A stretch of 27,500 bases of DNA from Glandiceps talaboti (Eukaryota > Hemichordata > Enteropneusta > Spengelidae), in NCBI RefSeq assembly GCF_964340395.1, contig NC_135563.1, positions 20,124,651 to 20,152,150 on the forward strand, given 5' to 3'. A program made the translations under genes and the position numbers. The notes under the pieces are model-generated. The model was not told the origin of the DNA. It worked only from the letters and a program-made list of their open reading frames with translations, and ran no database searches. Numbering within the stretch: the first letter of the stretch is position 1; every line of letters starts with the position of its first letter. This document shows positions 1 through 8,568 of this stretch, one piece after another.

Positions 1-204
1 TATCGCATACACAGCTTTCTACCTCTTTGCCTCATTTGGAACATCTGTGCCGTGGGCAGATTGTAATAATGTATGGAATACCGAATCATGTAGTGTAAAC
101 TACAACGATACAGTGGTTAACGGTACATGGTACAATCAAAGCATGACACAGGGTCTAAATCTGACAATAAATACAAGGACAAGTCCGGCTGAAGAATACT
201 GGTC
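1..204 (+). CDS. SLC6A9-like: SLC6 exon: end of TM3 and glycosylated EL2
   Basis: The reading frame starts at base 2 (base 1 completes a codon begun to the left) and encodes [11 protein letters not shown], then the large extracellular loop 2. The loop has the conserved Cys pair and four N-glycosylation sequons (NDT, NGT, NQS, NLT) before SPAEEYW. The donor is GTAAGT at 205, splitting a Ser codon after two bases. Either the exon or the window edge cuts it on the left, so its true 5' end is not seen. Confidence 0.9.
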
Positions 205-3200
205 GTAAGTACTAACTACGTTTCACGTAGTCTTGAATGCAAGTGGAGTTGCAGTATTTCAAATTCTGATTCTACATTGTATGAAACACTCATCTATGTA
301 TAACAAAGGCAAATGCTGTATGCGACTTGTATACACCACTGAAAATATGGTCCGAAGAGCTACGGACTGGGTTCGTTATTCCCCCCCCCCCAAATAGCTG
401 AGTTGATGAATCTTCTCTGAAGACAGTGGAATTAAATCAATTTGACAGCCATACTCAATTCAAGGTAACACAGTTGGTGAAACATTTAGCTAGGGAAGGG
501 TCGAATATCAAGATGTCGTCCCACCGCGGTCATGGCTGTCTGGACGATTTTTAAAGTTAATGAGGCAGCTGGACAGGAAACTGGACGTCTTTACAGATGA
601 TAAAATCGCTGTAAAATGATGTTGACATTCGCTTCGAGTTCACAGTCATATGTCCCTAACCCTAACATGTATTCTCTTTTGCAGTCGCTATGTATTGAAT
701 ATAAGTGATGGTATTGAGTCCTTTGGGGCTATCCAATGGAGGTTAGCTCTCTGTCTCCTATTTGCATGGACTGTTGTTTTCTTTTGTGTTGTAAAGGGTA
801 TAAAGTCGTCTGGTAAAGTAAGTATCTAATACCATCTAACACAAAATAACTTTTTTCATGAGATTGTTAAAGTTGGTTTGAGGACTGTCGATGATTATTA
901 GTTTCATATATTAGAATGGGAGTCACAATTTACACACCACGTACATTATCCGTTGTTTTTTAAGCAAATAATACCACTCCAGTTATTGTAGCATAAAACG
1001 ATGGTATATGCATCCATATATGTTTGCTTTAATAGGTATAGTGTGTATTTGTCTACTCGGCTACGTCTACTCGGCTACATTTCCCTTATTTGGTAGTACA
1101 CGTCACGGCTACATTTCCCTTATTTGGTAGTACACATCACGGCTACATTTCCCTTATTTGGTAGTACACGTCACGGCTACATTTCCCTTATTTGGTAGTG
1201 CACTTCATGGTAGTAGACGAACAGATCAGCCGTCGTGGGCGCGGTCTAATCACCCTTTTCCCAATCAGGCTGATAAGCTCGGACCTATGACGTCATTACA
1301 GTCTAACTTCATGACTACATTCCTTATTTGGTCATTTACTTCATAGCTACGGACATTTACTTCCCTTATTTTGTCGTGTATTTTAAAGCTACGAACATTT
1401 ACTTTATTTAGGTAAGTATACTTCATGGCTACATTTTCCTATATTTAGATAGTATACTTTATTTACGACTACATTTTCCTTTATTTAGGTAGTCTATTTT
1501 ACGGCTACATTTCCGTATGTGATACTCTTGGTTTTGCTTGTTCGTGGTGCAACCCTTCCCGGGGCATCGAACGGACTCAAGTTCTTCCTGGTACCAAAAT
1601 GGGAGTTGTTACTTGAACCCAAGGTAAGCTTGCTGTCGAAGTAACTTTTACGTAAATCAAATCTTGATATTAATAGAACATTATCTTAAGTTAACTTTTA
1701 GGGTTACCTTTCGAGCCATAATTTACAAACAGACATATTCTTCTTCTTCCTACCATTATATATTTTCTTCACATAAAGCTAAACAAATTCATCCAGCTGC
1801 GAATGAAACAATTTTGCAAATGACGTCAGGTCACGTCAGTGATTTTGTATATTATTCCCCAAAATATATTTTCAGGTTTGGGGAGACGCTTTTGCCCAAA
1901 TATTTTATTCATTAGGTCCAGCCTGGGGTGGAATCCTTACAATGGCCAGCTATAACCGGTTCCATCACAATGTGTTAGTGTAAGTATCTAGAGATTGCTG
2001 AACGTTTTTTGTGACCTAGATTTAAGAATTAAAATCTCAATGCTATCAACCAAATAGTGTGATCGAACGCAACGTTATAGATATAAACGTACAAACATAT
2101 ATACACACGTGTTCAAGAGTCAAAACGTTTCCTCGATGTAAATATCGTATAAGCTTTAAGATAGAAGAACTCATTTTTAATAAATTTGATTCAGGGATAA
2201 GTCGCTAGTGACATATAACCCAGCCTCCTTATTGTCTGCAGTCAACATGTTGTCCATCTTATAAATCCGTTGGTCATTTTAGCGGGTGATCTGACCACAC
2301 GACTCGACAAATAGTAGTCAGTGACAATACTTCGTCTTTATCTCCCAGTTAGGATTGTTTCCTCTGACTTTCAGACACGGACTTTTTTAAAATTAAGTGT
2401 ACTAAAATGTCTTCCTTTTTGAATCATTCCTAGAGACTCGATAGTTGTACCCCTTGTAAACTCTGGAACAAGCATTTTAGGTGGCTTTGCGATCTTTTCT
2501 ATAGTTGGGTTTATGTCACAGAATCTCGATAAACCAATTGAGGAGGTAGTTAGCTCAGGTAAGACTTGTAATTAAAGGTTTCTGGTTCACGAATTGTATT
2601 TTGAATGTATCCAAGTGGACGAAATTATATAACCAAAAGTTCATATTGTACATACTACATCTACAGCTAAGACTGCATCGGGAAATCGGATGATGTCACA
2701 ACAAAAAATATTCCCCAAAACACAACACATCGGTTACCAATTAATAACAGAATATTATATCGGTTATCAGTTCTTTACAGAAGATTATGTTTGAACTACC
2801 AATGGTCTCTTACAAAGAGCTAGGTGATGATGCATCTAATTGCATAGTTGAATTGATCTATGCTAGAGTTGTACTAACTGTGCTTAATAAATTGCTGCAA
2901 TGACAAACGACCACTAAAACTAAAGAACGTATTGGCAACATAGGGCCGGAAAACCGAGACATACATTGTAACACGTGAAGATCGAGACAGACCATGAGGG
3001 GATAATTCTAGATCTGGAAGTTTAGACATATATAATGACAATTCATTGTCACAAAGACCGAGACAGACAAGTTGACAATTTAGTGATACCTGGATATAGA
3101 GAAGATATGGTGACATATCAAACTGAGACAAACACCGCGACAATTTAGTATCAGAAAACTGAAACAGACATGATGACGATTAGGGATCAAAACCCTGAAA

Positions 3201-6119
3201 CGAACATGGTGACCAGTGAGGGTCAGAAAACTGAGACATACATACTGACAGTTTACTTGCAAACTGCGCCTACATGGTACAAATCAAGATTGGGAAATTG
3301 AACCAAACATGGTGACATTTCATGTTCTGAAAGCTGAGACGGACATAATGACAATTCATGGTCGCGAAACTGAGGGACACATGGCGACAATTCGTGGTCG
3401 CGAAACTGAGGCACACATGGTGACAATTCATGGTCAAGAAACTGACTAGCCCTGACGACTAACTGTGACATGACATTATCATACACAAAATATACATCCA
3501 CAATTATATTGATACATTATAACGGTATGATCATCGCTTCATGACAGGTTTTATTTCTTGTAGAAAATTCAAAGGCACTAACTTTACCATAGTGTATGTA
3601 AATTTTCATAATGACCGAGACGTGTATTTTAAATGATAACCGTGTCTTCCATTTCTTTGGTAATGAACTTATCTTTTTCTGCAGGAACTGGATTGACATT
3701 CGTAGCCTACCCTGAGGCCTTGGCTCGCATACCATTAGCTCCATTGTGGTCTATTCTTTTCTTCTTTATGTTGTTTACACTAGGACTTGATAGTCAGGTA
3801 AGATTTGGCTTTTTACAAATGTCAAAACTTGGTATATTCCTTTTGTGTGAATATCATGATTTATTCTCTTTGTGGGAAATCTAATGTCCAGTACGCTTAT
3901 GATGACAGAAAATTTACACTATTAAAACCCATCTACAACACTAAATGATAAAATAAAATGTGAAGTGGGAAAGCGTCATAACAACAGCAGATTGTCTTTC
4001 CTGATAATTATAGAACGAGTCAAAAGTGAAATGCAAAAATGTACATGGAACCTGTCCGGTGGATTGTATTCAGTTAAGTTTAGGATAGGGTTAAAGATAT
4101 GAATACGATTAGACATCCTTTCATAACCCCGATTTGTATCTTCTGCCATGTTCGTATTGTTTGTTAAACTGTACACCTCTTTGCTCAACACCAAACACAG
4201 GCCACGAAAATCTGTCAGTTAATCCATAGGAGACTGCCGACGAGATTGTGACCGTATATTATTGGCCAAGCAAACTGTTGTAGATGTCCTCTGATCAGGA
4301 CATCGAGTCTTTGCATGATGGTGTATCTAAGAAATGAAAACACAACCTGAAACATCATTTTGTGCATTTGATGACAAAGTTATTGAATAAGCTAAACATT
4401 ATGATACTGTCACGACATTTCTTTCAGTTTGCTATGATGGAATGTGTGAGCACTGCCTTTATTGATAAGTTTCCGGCTTTACTTCGAAAACGGAAGATAT
4501 GGTTTGTCTTGGGACTTTGTATTTTCGGTTTTGTACTAGGTCTGCCATTGGTTACTCAGGTATGAATAAACATATTGAACAATTAATGCCTTCAACTATC
4601 CCAAATATAATGTACCTAAGATGCTATGTTCCCCAATTTAATCTCAGTTGATCAGTTATTGATTTCATCCAAGGTGACTGTTGACTAAAATCAAACTTAA
4701 GTTATACGACTTTAAAAGAGTACACTAATTATTCATCATGTATTCCATTTCATGTTATTCACTGATGTTAAGTATTATAATGATAATTTCTATACGTGTC
4801 CTGTTTTAACCACCTTATGGCATGCAATATCTATGCAGTTGTGCTGCCCAAGTCTTTTCATTAAAACACACCTGTTTCGTTTTTCCACAGGGTGGTATGT
4901 ACCTATTCACGATAATGGACTGGTATATTGGCGTCATTTCCCTGTTTATTGTTGCACTCTTTGAATGTCTTGCCATTGCCTGGATCTATGGTACGTTTCT
5001 AAACATAATGTTTGAGAAAGCTGCCATATTTGGATACTGCCGCAAACTTTCGATTGAAGAAAGGTTAAGTCAAGCCACATGCATAAAGTGTTTGCCTGCG
5101 TGATTGGTTATATTACTATATAATGAGATGTTGTGTGACGTTTAGAGTTGATAATTTTTGTTGATATCTTTTGTATTGTTCGAGTGAATTAAATTGCTTG
5201 AAAAATAATGCATGTCATTAGTCAAACTCTTCAAACTTTAGGAAAATATACAACCTCGTATACTGTGATTGCAGAAATTGTGGCAAATACACAACCGTGT
5301 ATGTTCTCATGTAGCTGAGTTGGTGGCACTTCCATCGTCTCGTTTACCATCAACGTCAACATGATGGCAAATACACGGCCTTGTGCATATTTCCAACATA
5401 AATATGGCCACAAATAGTGGAGGTAGAAGGGTGAAGACAAACTCATATTAACATCATAACAATAACACTACACAACCAATACTAATAACTACGTAGTTAC
5501 CATATCTAATTCATATATGTATATTTGTACATATTGATTTGTTTTATCAGAATTTGCTGAATGACGAGTAATATTATTATAATTATGAATTAACATACAC
5601 TGTAGTTACCAAGAAGGCTAAATATCGAATTTTTGTGTCTGCTAGGAGCTGATGAGTTTTACACCGACATTGAAATGATGTTAAAATCAAGACCTAGCAT
5701 CTTATGGCGAGTCTGCTGGCAAGGTATTACACCATTATCAATAGTGGTGAGTATGTCTACTGACAAGCATTTCTCGTTATGCTAAGTATTGCTTCTCTAG
5801 ATTTGAATATTTTAAATTTTTTAAACTTCTACCCTTCTCTGCCTACTCTACTCTACTCTGCTCCCTTCCCTTCTCTTCTCTTCTTGTCAATATCCAAATC
5901 ATATTTCTTATAACAATGACATTGAACTAAAGCTGTCAGTTTGTCATCGATAGCAGCTCGTTAATGACAGTAAACATGCAGATTTGACGGAATTTACAAA
6001 TTGAACTTTTGTTTTAATGCGTTGTTGAAAACTTCCTATTTGAAATTTGTTCCTGTATTTATGTGCTAAGTAAACATGTTGACTTCAACAACAGCAATAA
6101 TAACAACAACAACAATAAT

Positions 6120-6156
<37 letters not shown>

Positions 6157-7008
6157 GTTAATTCTTTTCACTGTCTCGTCGACATGTTTCCACCCAACTC
6201 CATGTTAGTGTCAGGTTAACCGTCCTCTATGTCTTACAGTTCATTATTATCATGTCGTATATGGACTATGTACCCGTGTACTATGGACACTACACTTACC
6301 CTCCTATCGGTCAAATCATTGGCTGGTTATGTGCTACCGCTTCTCTTGTTATGATTCCCATTGGAATGGTTATTGAATATTTTGTTAATGGCAAGGGTGA
6401 TGGATTCATTGAGGTAGGTCGTCTCTCGTCACAAATATGTTTTACTCTTGTACGAGACCGATAATGTATTTGGTGCGTAACAATTCCTTAAATAAATTGG
6501 TCCTTCCTCCGCATTGCGATCATGAGTTATAAATATGGCATGGGATTATCATACGGCGAAGCTCCAAAACGTGTAAATACTATATAAATATATCAGTATA
6601 AATTTTCAATATGCATTTCAATGGTAATGTTCCACATGTTAAAATATTGAATGACCCAAAATTGTTATTTCAAAACAATGTTCCTACCTACCTAGTTTCC
6701 ATTGATGTAATGTACATAAATAACGTATGTGAATTATAAGGCATGTTATTGAGTCACAGGTCTTCAATCGTACACATGTCAAACTAAGATTTCTGTTTCC
6801 TAAAAAGAGTTAACATTTAGCAGTAGTTTAACATGTCTAAATGACAATGTTGTCCAACTGTCAACTGGATAGATTTTGATTTATTTTATGATTTCAGCGT
6901 ATAATGTCACTGGTACGACCTACTGAAGCCTGGGGTCCGGCTTTAGACAAAAATCGGACTGGAAAGTATGCCAAAAATTTGGAAATGACGAATGTCGAGG
7001 CGAAATGA
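1..7008 (+). CDS. SLC6A9-like: SLC6 Na+/Cl--dependent amino-acid (glycine-type) transporter, 3' part of a multi-exon gene
   Basis: Plasma-membrane symporter of the SLC6 family, which moves neutral amino acids with Na+ and Cl-. Joined coding exons: 1-204, 685-817, 1489-1623, 1876-1979, 2434-2558, 3685-3797, 4428-4559, 4891-4990, 5646-5746, 6240-6413, 6898-7008. All introns are GT-AG, all phases agree, and the joined frame is open for 476 residues to TGA. It begins near the end of TM3; about the first third of a normal 600-700 residue protein is missing to the left. Visible family features are the EL2 cysteine pair (PWADC..WNTESC), [22 protein letters not shown] leading into TM5, TM6 [11 protein letters not shown] with SYN, TM7 NSGTS, TM8 LGLDSQ, and the tail motif [13 protein letters not shown]. 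These agree most with GlyT1 among the family members I can recall. The Trp in TM6 matches glycine transporters, so glycine as substrate is an inference. The C-terminus (NVEAK) has no obvious PDZ ligand. Confidence 0.93.
685..817 (+). CDS. SLC6A9-like: SLC6 exon: end of EL2 and TM4
   Basis: The acceptor is TTTTGCAG at 677-684. The exon completes the split Ser codon and reads [14 protein letters not shown], a standard SLC6 sequence before TM4, then a hydrophobic TM4 and KGIKSSGK. It ends in phase 0 at GTAAGT (818). Confidence 0.92.
1071..1488 (+). repeat. Minisatellite of 34-40 bp derived from an intron/exon boundary
   Basis: Four near-identical 34-bp copies have their GGTAG steps at 1092, 1126, 1160 and 1194. 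After an interruption, four more diverged copies lie near 1331, 1373, 1410 and 1448. The real exon begins at 1489 with the same sequence. Each homogeneous unit reads TTATTTGGTAGTACACGTCA and then CGGCTACATTTCCC. The true junction reads TTATTTAG, then GTAGTCTATTTTACGGCTACATTTCC. The units translate as VVHVTATFP against VVYFTATFP in the real exon, so the array is a set of duplicated and decayed copies of the 3' splice site plus about nine codons. Confidence 0.8.
1288..1295. promoter_or_regulatory. Palindromic CRE-like octamer in an intron
   Basis: A perfect TGACGTCA, the consensus of the cAMP-response element bound by CREB/ATF bZIP factors. It lies within the interruption of the boundary minisatellite. 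A single octamer is weak evidence of function. Confidence 0.2.
1489..1623 (+). CDS. SLC6A9-like: SLC6 exon: TM5 and EL3
   Basis: Phase 0 to phase 0, 45 codons. It opens with [10 protein letters not shown], the start of TM5, and continues into RGATLPGA and EL3 up to LLLEPK. The acceptor is TTTATTTAG and the donor GTAAGC. This is the intact member of the tandem series lying upstream in the intron. Confidence 0.93.
1821..1828. promoter_or_regulatory. Second palindromic CRE-like octamer, in the next intron
   Basis: A perfect TGACGTCA followed at once by GGTCACGTCA, 533 bp downstream of the first such octamer. It lies in the 252-bp intron just before the TM6 exon. A regulatory role is speculative. 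Confidence 0.2.
1876..1979 (+). CDS. SLC6A9-like: SLC6 exon: TM6 substrate-site segment
   Basis: Encodes [19 protein letters not shown], then [15 protein letters not shown]. In the SLC6 fold TM6 unwinds at the substrate. The Ser of YSLG contributes to Na+/Cl- coordination, and the Trp of AWGG is the residue at which glycine transporters are bulky. The acceptor is TTTTCAG and the donor GTAAGT (1980), in phase 2. Pro in GPAW replaces the Cys or Ala I expect in vertebrate GlyTs. Confidence 0.93.
2434..2558 (+). CDS. SLC6A9-like: SLC6 exon: TM7 and start of EL4
   Basis: Completes the split Val codon and reads [20 protein letters not shown], then FSIVGFMSQ. The NSGTS motif carries the Asn of the Na1 site and the chloride-site Ser of the family. 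The acceptor is TTCCTAG and the donor GTAAGA, in phase 1. Confidence 0.92.
2559..3684 (+). other. Long SLC6 intron with a decayed 36-bp minisatellite
   Basis: GT-AG intron of 1126 bp, the longest in the traced part of the gene. The left 370 bp and right 230 bp show no structure I can name. The centre is the satellite listed separately. Confidence 0.8.
2945..3452. repeat. Degenerate 36-bp minisatellite
   Basis: A unit like GACAATTCATGGTCGCGAAA plus CTGAGACANACATGGT recurs about every 36 bp, for roughly 14 units. Copies are most alike at 3340-3440 and increasingly degraded to the left. The unit is a multiple of three, so the minus strand stays open and shows a 12-residue periodicity ([12 protein letters not shown]). 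I take that as a by-product of the satellite and not a protein. Confidence 0.75.
3685..3797 (+). CDS. SLC6A9-like: SLC6 exon: EL4 and TM8
   Basis: Reads [17 protein letters not shown] (EL4, close to the GlyT FVAYPEAL motif) and then TM8, ending LFTLGLDSQ. The Leu, Asp and Ser of LGLDS match the Na2 site of eukaryotic SLC6 proteins. The acceptor is TTTCTGCAG and the donor GTAAGA. Confidence 0.93.
4428..4559 (+). CDS. SLC6A9-like: SLC6 exon: end of TM8, IL4 and TM9
   Basis: 44 codons, phase 0 to phase 0. It reads [20 protein letters not shown], the basic loop KRK, then TM9 and GLPLVTQ. The acceptor is TTTCTTTCAG and the donor GTATGA, a weaker donor than the others. Confidence 0.92.
4891..4990 (+). 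CDS. SLC6A9-like: SLC6 exon: TM10
   Basis: Opens with [14 protein letters not shown], equivalent to the GG(M/I)Y...D.Y segment of other SLC6 members, and ends AIAWIYG. The acceptor is TTTTTCCACAG and the donor GTACGT, in phase 1. Reading on past the donor stays open into the intron until 5103, which makes an artificially long open frame. Confidence 0.92.
5646..5746 (+). CDS. SLC6A9-like: SLC6 exon: IL5 and start of TM11
   Basis: Completes the Gly codon and reads [20 protein letters not shown], then [13 protein letters not shown]. This matches the family pattern F..DI.MM.G..P...W..CW...P. The acceptor is CTGCTAG and the donor GTGAGT. Confidence 0.9.
5747..6239 (+). other. SLC6 intron with pyrimidine tract and AAC microsatellite
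   Basis: GT-AG intron of 493 bp. A TCTAC/TTCTC pyrimidine tract lies at about 5832-5885. An (AAC)n microsatellite with AAT interruptions spans 6085-6156, ending 83 bp before the acceptor. Confidence 0.8.
6085..6156. repeat. (AAC)n microsatellite
   Basis: An uninterrupted AAC run occupies the right 40 bp, and mixed AAC/AAT units lie to the left. It is intronic. Confidence 0.95.
6240..6413 (+). CDS. SLC6A9-like: SLC6 exon: TM11, EL6 and TM12
   Basis: 58 codons in phase 0. It contains the end of TM11, the short loop [17 protein letters not shown], which has the Y(G/N)HYxYP pattern seen before TM12 in GlyTs, and then TM12. It ends GKGDGFIE. The acceptor is GTCTTACAG and the donor GTAGGT. Confidence 0.92.
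6898..7008 (+). CDS. SLC6A9-like: SLC6 terminal coding exon, cytosolic tail
   Basis: Reads [20 protein letters not shown], then [16 protein letters not shown] and TGA. The WGPAL..(N/H)RTG.YA motif is shared with GlyT1 and the proline transporter and confirms the amino-acid branch of SLC6. The tail is short, about 36 residues. Confidence 0.92.
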   Translation, partial: RIMSLVRPTEAWGPALDKNRTGKYAKNLEMTNVEAK

Positions 7009-7221
7009 GACTTCTGGAAAGAATACGGAAGTGAGAAAATAAGCGCTAGTTGCAGTTTAATTGAAATAGTTAGAATGGTGGAAGTTTAGTCAGATTGGTG
7101 GAAAAAATTAGCTCCTGATATACCTTAAGTAAGACAAATTGGCCAACTTATTGAAAATTAATTTCGGATGTATTTCTATGTGCTAAAATAGGCACCAAAA
7201 CATCAACAGTTACTTCCAGAC

Positions 7222-7227
7222 AATAAA
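7222..7227 (+). terminator. Candidate polyadenylation signal of the SLC6 gene
   Basis: The first AATAAA after the stop codon, 214 bp downstream. It is plausible by distance, but the cleavage site is not demonstrable, and a second hexamer at 8194 is an alternative. Confidence 0.4.
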
Positions 7228-7284
7228 ATTAATGGAATAATTCAAACTCTATTACATATAACAGTTCTAAGACAAACTGTGGCG

Positions 7285-7323
7285 AACCAATTCTGGTTGG
7301 CGAGTTTGAGATTAAAACTCGCC
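7285..7323. other. Two adjacent perfect hairpins downstream of the SLC6 stop
   Basis: The first pairs AACCA (7285-7289) with TGGTT (7294-7298). Directly after it, GGCGAGTTT (7299-7307) pairs with AAACTCGCC (7315-7323) around a 7-base loop, GAGATTA. The second stem is 9 bp without mismatch. Whether the transcript includes it depends on which polyadenylation site is used. Confidence 0.55.
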
Positions 7324-8568
7324 GTCAGTACATTTCAGTGTCATCCTTACAAAGATAAGATTATCATCATCGTCGTCGTCATTAAAAGAAAAAAAAAGAA
7401 AAAAAGAAGATTGCTGACCTTTGTTATCTATATACTTTGCATTTAATTTAGAAGGTTCGAATCAGCCCATCACACCGTCGCGTTCGTTTACATTTTCGAT
7501 AAATGCTATCGATCTACTTTAACCATCAACGAAAGTACTGCTACCGAGGTTTATGAGTTGTCGGAGTCGTGAGATGTTAATAGAAAACTAATGATATTAA
7601 TACACCCATTAGACTAGGAATGGTGGATGACCGTAAATAGAAATAAATTATGCGAGATAAATATTTTCTAGTTTTGAAAATGTCAAATTTTTGAAGGTAA
7701 AATAAAATTCCACAATTCTTTATCAATAGATGCATGCTATCTTTACTCTGTATTTAGTTGCCATATATGTATATACATGATTTATGTTTTCACTCGAGAA
7801 GTTTGTAATATAAGAAAATGTTATCTTTTCAGAGTGTGGAAAAACCATCAATTTTGGACTCCACATGTGCTACCCCTATATCCTGTGTCCCTGTAACTTT
7901 GTGATATTGAAACATGTGGAGAGACATTTGGCTACGTTTAACGTACACCTTTTTGCATAGGCAGGCTTTCACTCTGTTCTAACCTACCCCAATTCTTTAG
8001 TTTAAGAGCGTATTCGTTTATACTTCAACACCATTCTGAAATATAATGAGCCGTCCCTCTCCATCGGTACCGTTGTTATTATGTTGAACGCTTCATGCAA
8101 GTAATTTATGCATGCTCTGATATGATATTATCCTTAACTCTCGAAGCTCCATCTGCGACAATTTATGTAATTTATAACGGTGTTTTTATTTTTAATAAAA
8201 GTTGTGTCAGCGGTATGATGATAGTTATACATGTGTAGACATGTCTTGGTTTTTGCCCCGATATGAGCAATAGTCGAACAGCCTTATGGGAAATGTCCTT
8301 CTTTCCCTTATACGTCATTTCAAGCATGAACACCAATTTGGAACATAGCATATATCTCAAGACGTGTACGTGTATAGTCTGACTGTGTCAATCTACCTAT
8401 TAGAATATAACTTTTCCATATGATGACGATAAAGCACTGCCCGGCAATATGTGTGTTCATTCGGTAAAATATGGTGTCCAACCTTTTCTAATTCACCTGT
8501 GATAAAGTACAGTGTGAAAATATCAAAGTGACGAGTTAAAATCGACAAACCTTCATATTAAATCATTA

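Larger units (their letters stand above)
818..1488 (+). other. SLC6 intron containing a splice-boundary minisatellite
   Basis: GT-AG intron of 671 bp. Its right half, from about 1071, is a tandem array related to the downstream acceptor and exon start (see the repeat entry). A GC-richer stretch at about 1210-1313 interrupts the array. That stretch has a 7-bp inverted repeat (ATCAGCC at 1225-1231 against GGCTGAT at 1268-1274). Confidence 0.85.
7009..8568 (+). other. SLC6 3' UTR and intergenic spacer
   Basis: Non-coding on both strands as far as I can see. AATAAA hexamers lie at 7222-7227 and 8194-8199. A purine-rich A/G tract lies at about 7384-7411 after a short TCATCATCGTCGTCGTC run. A double hairpin is listed separately. 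No TATA box or other clear promoter for the next gene is visible. Confidence 0.6.

Noticed and set aside
1086-1200. CRISPR-like direct repeats
   Set aside because: The 34-bp units are directly adjacent without spacers and lie in an animal intron.
1158-1346. 62-codon frame starting [10 protein letters not shown] as an alternative TM5 exon
   Set aside because: It resembles the real exon start only because it lies in the boundary satellite. After nine codons it diverges into non-transporter sequence.
2874-3501. Three overlapping minus-strand frames with a 12-residue repeat
   Set aside because: The repeat is the 36-bp intronic satellite. There is no start context, and the frames shift between copies.
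4822-5103. 93-codon continuous frame through the TM10 exon
   Set aside because: Only 4891-4990 is coding. The rest is read-through into intron past a good donor, and the next exon joins in phase.
7452-7463. B-box-like GGTTCGAATC suggesting a tRNA gene
   Set aside because: No A box and no cloverleaf in the upstream 70 bases.
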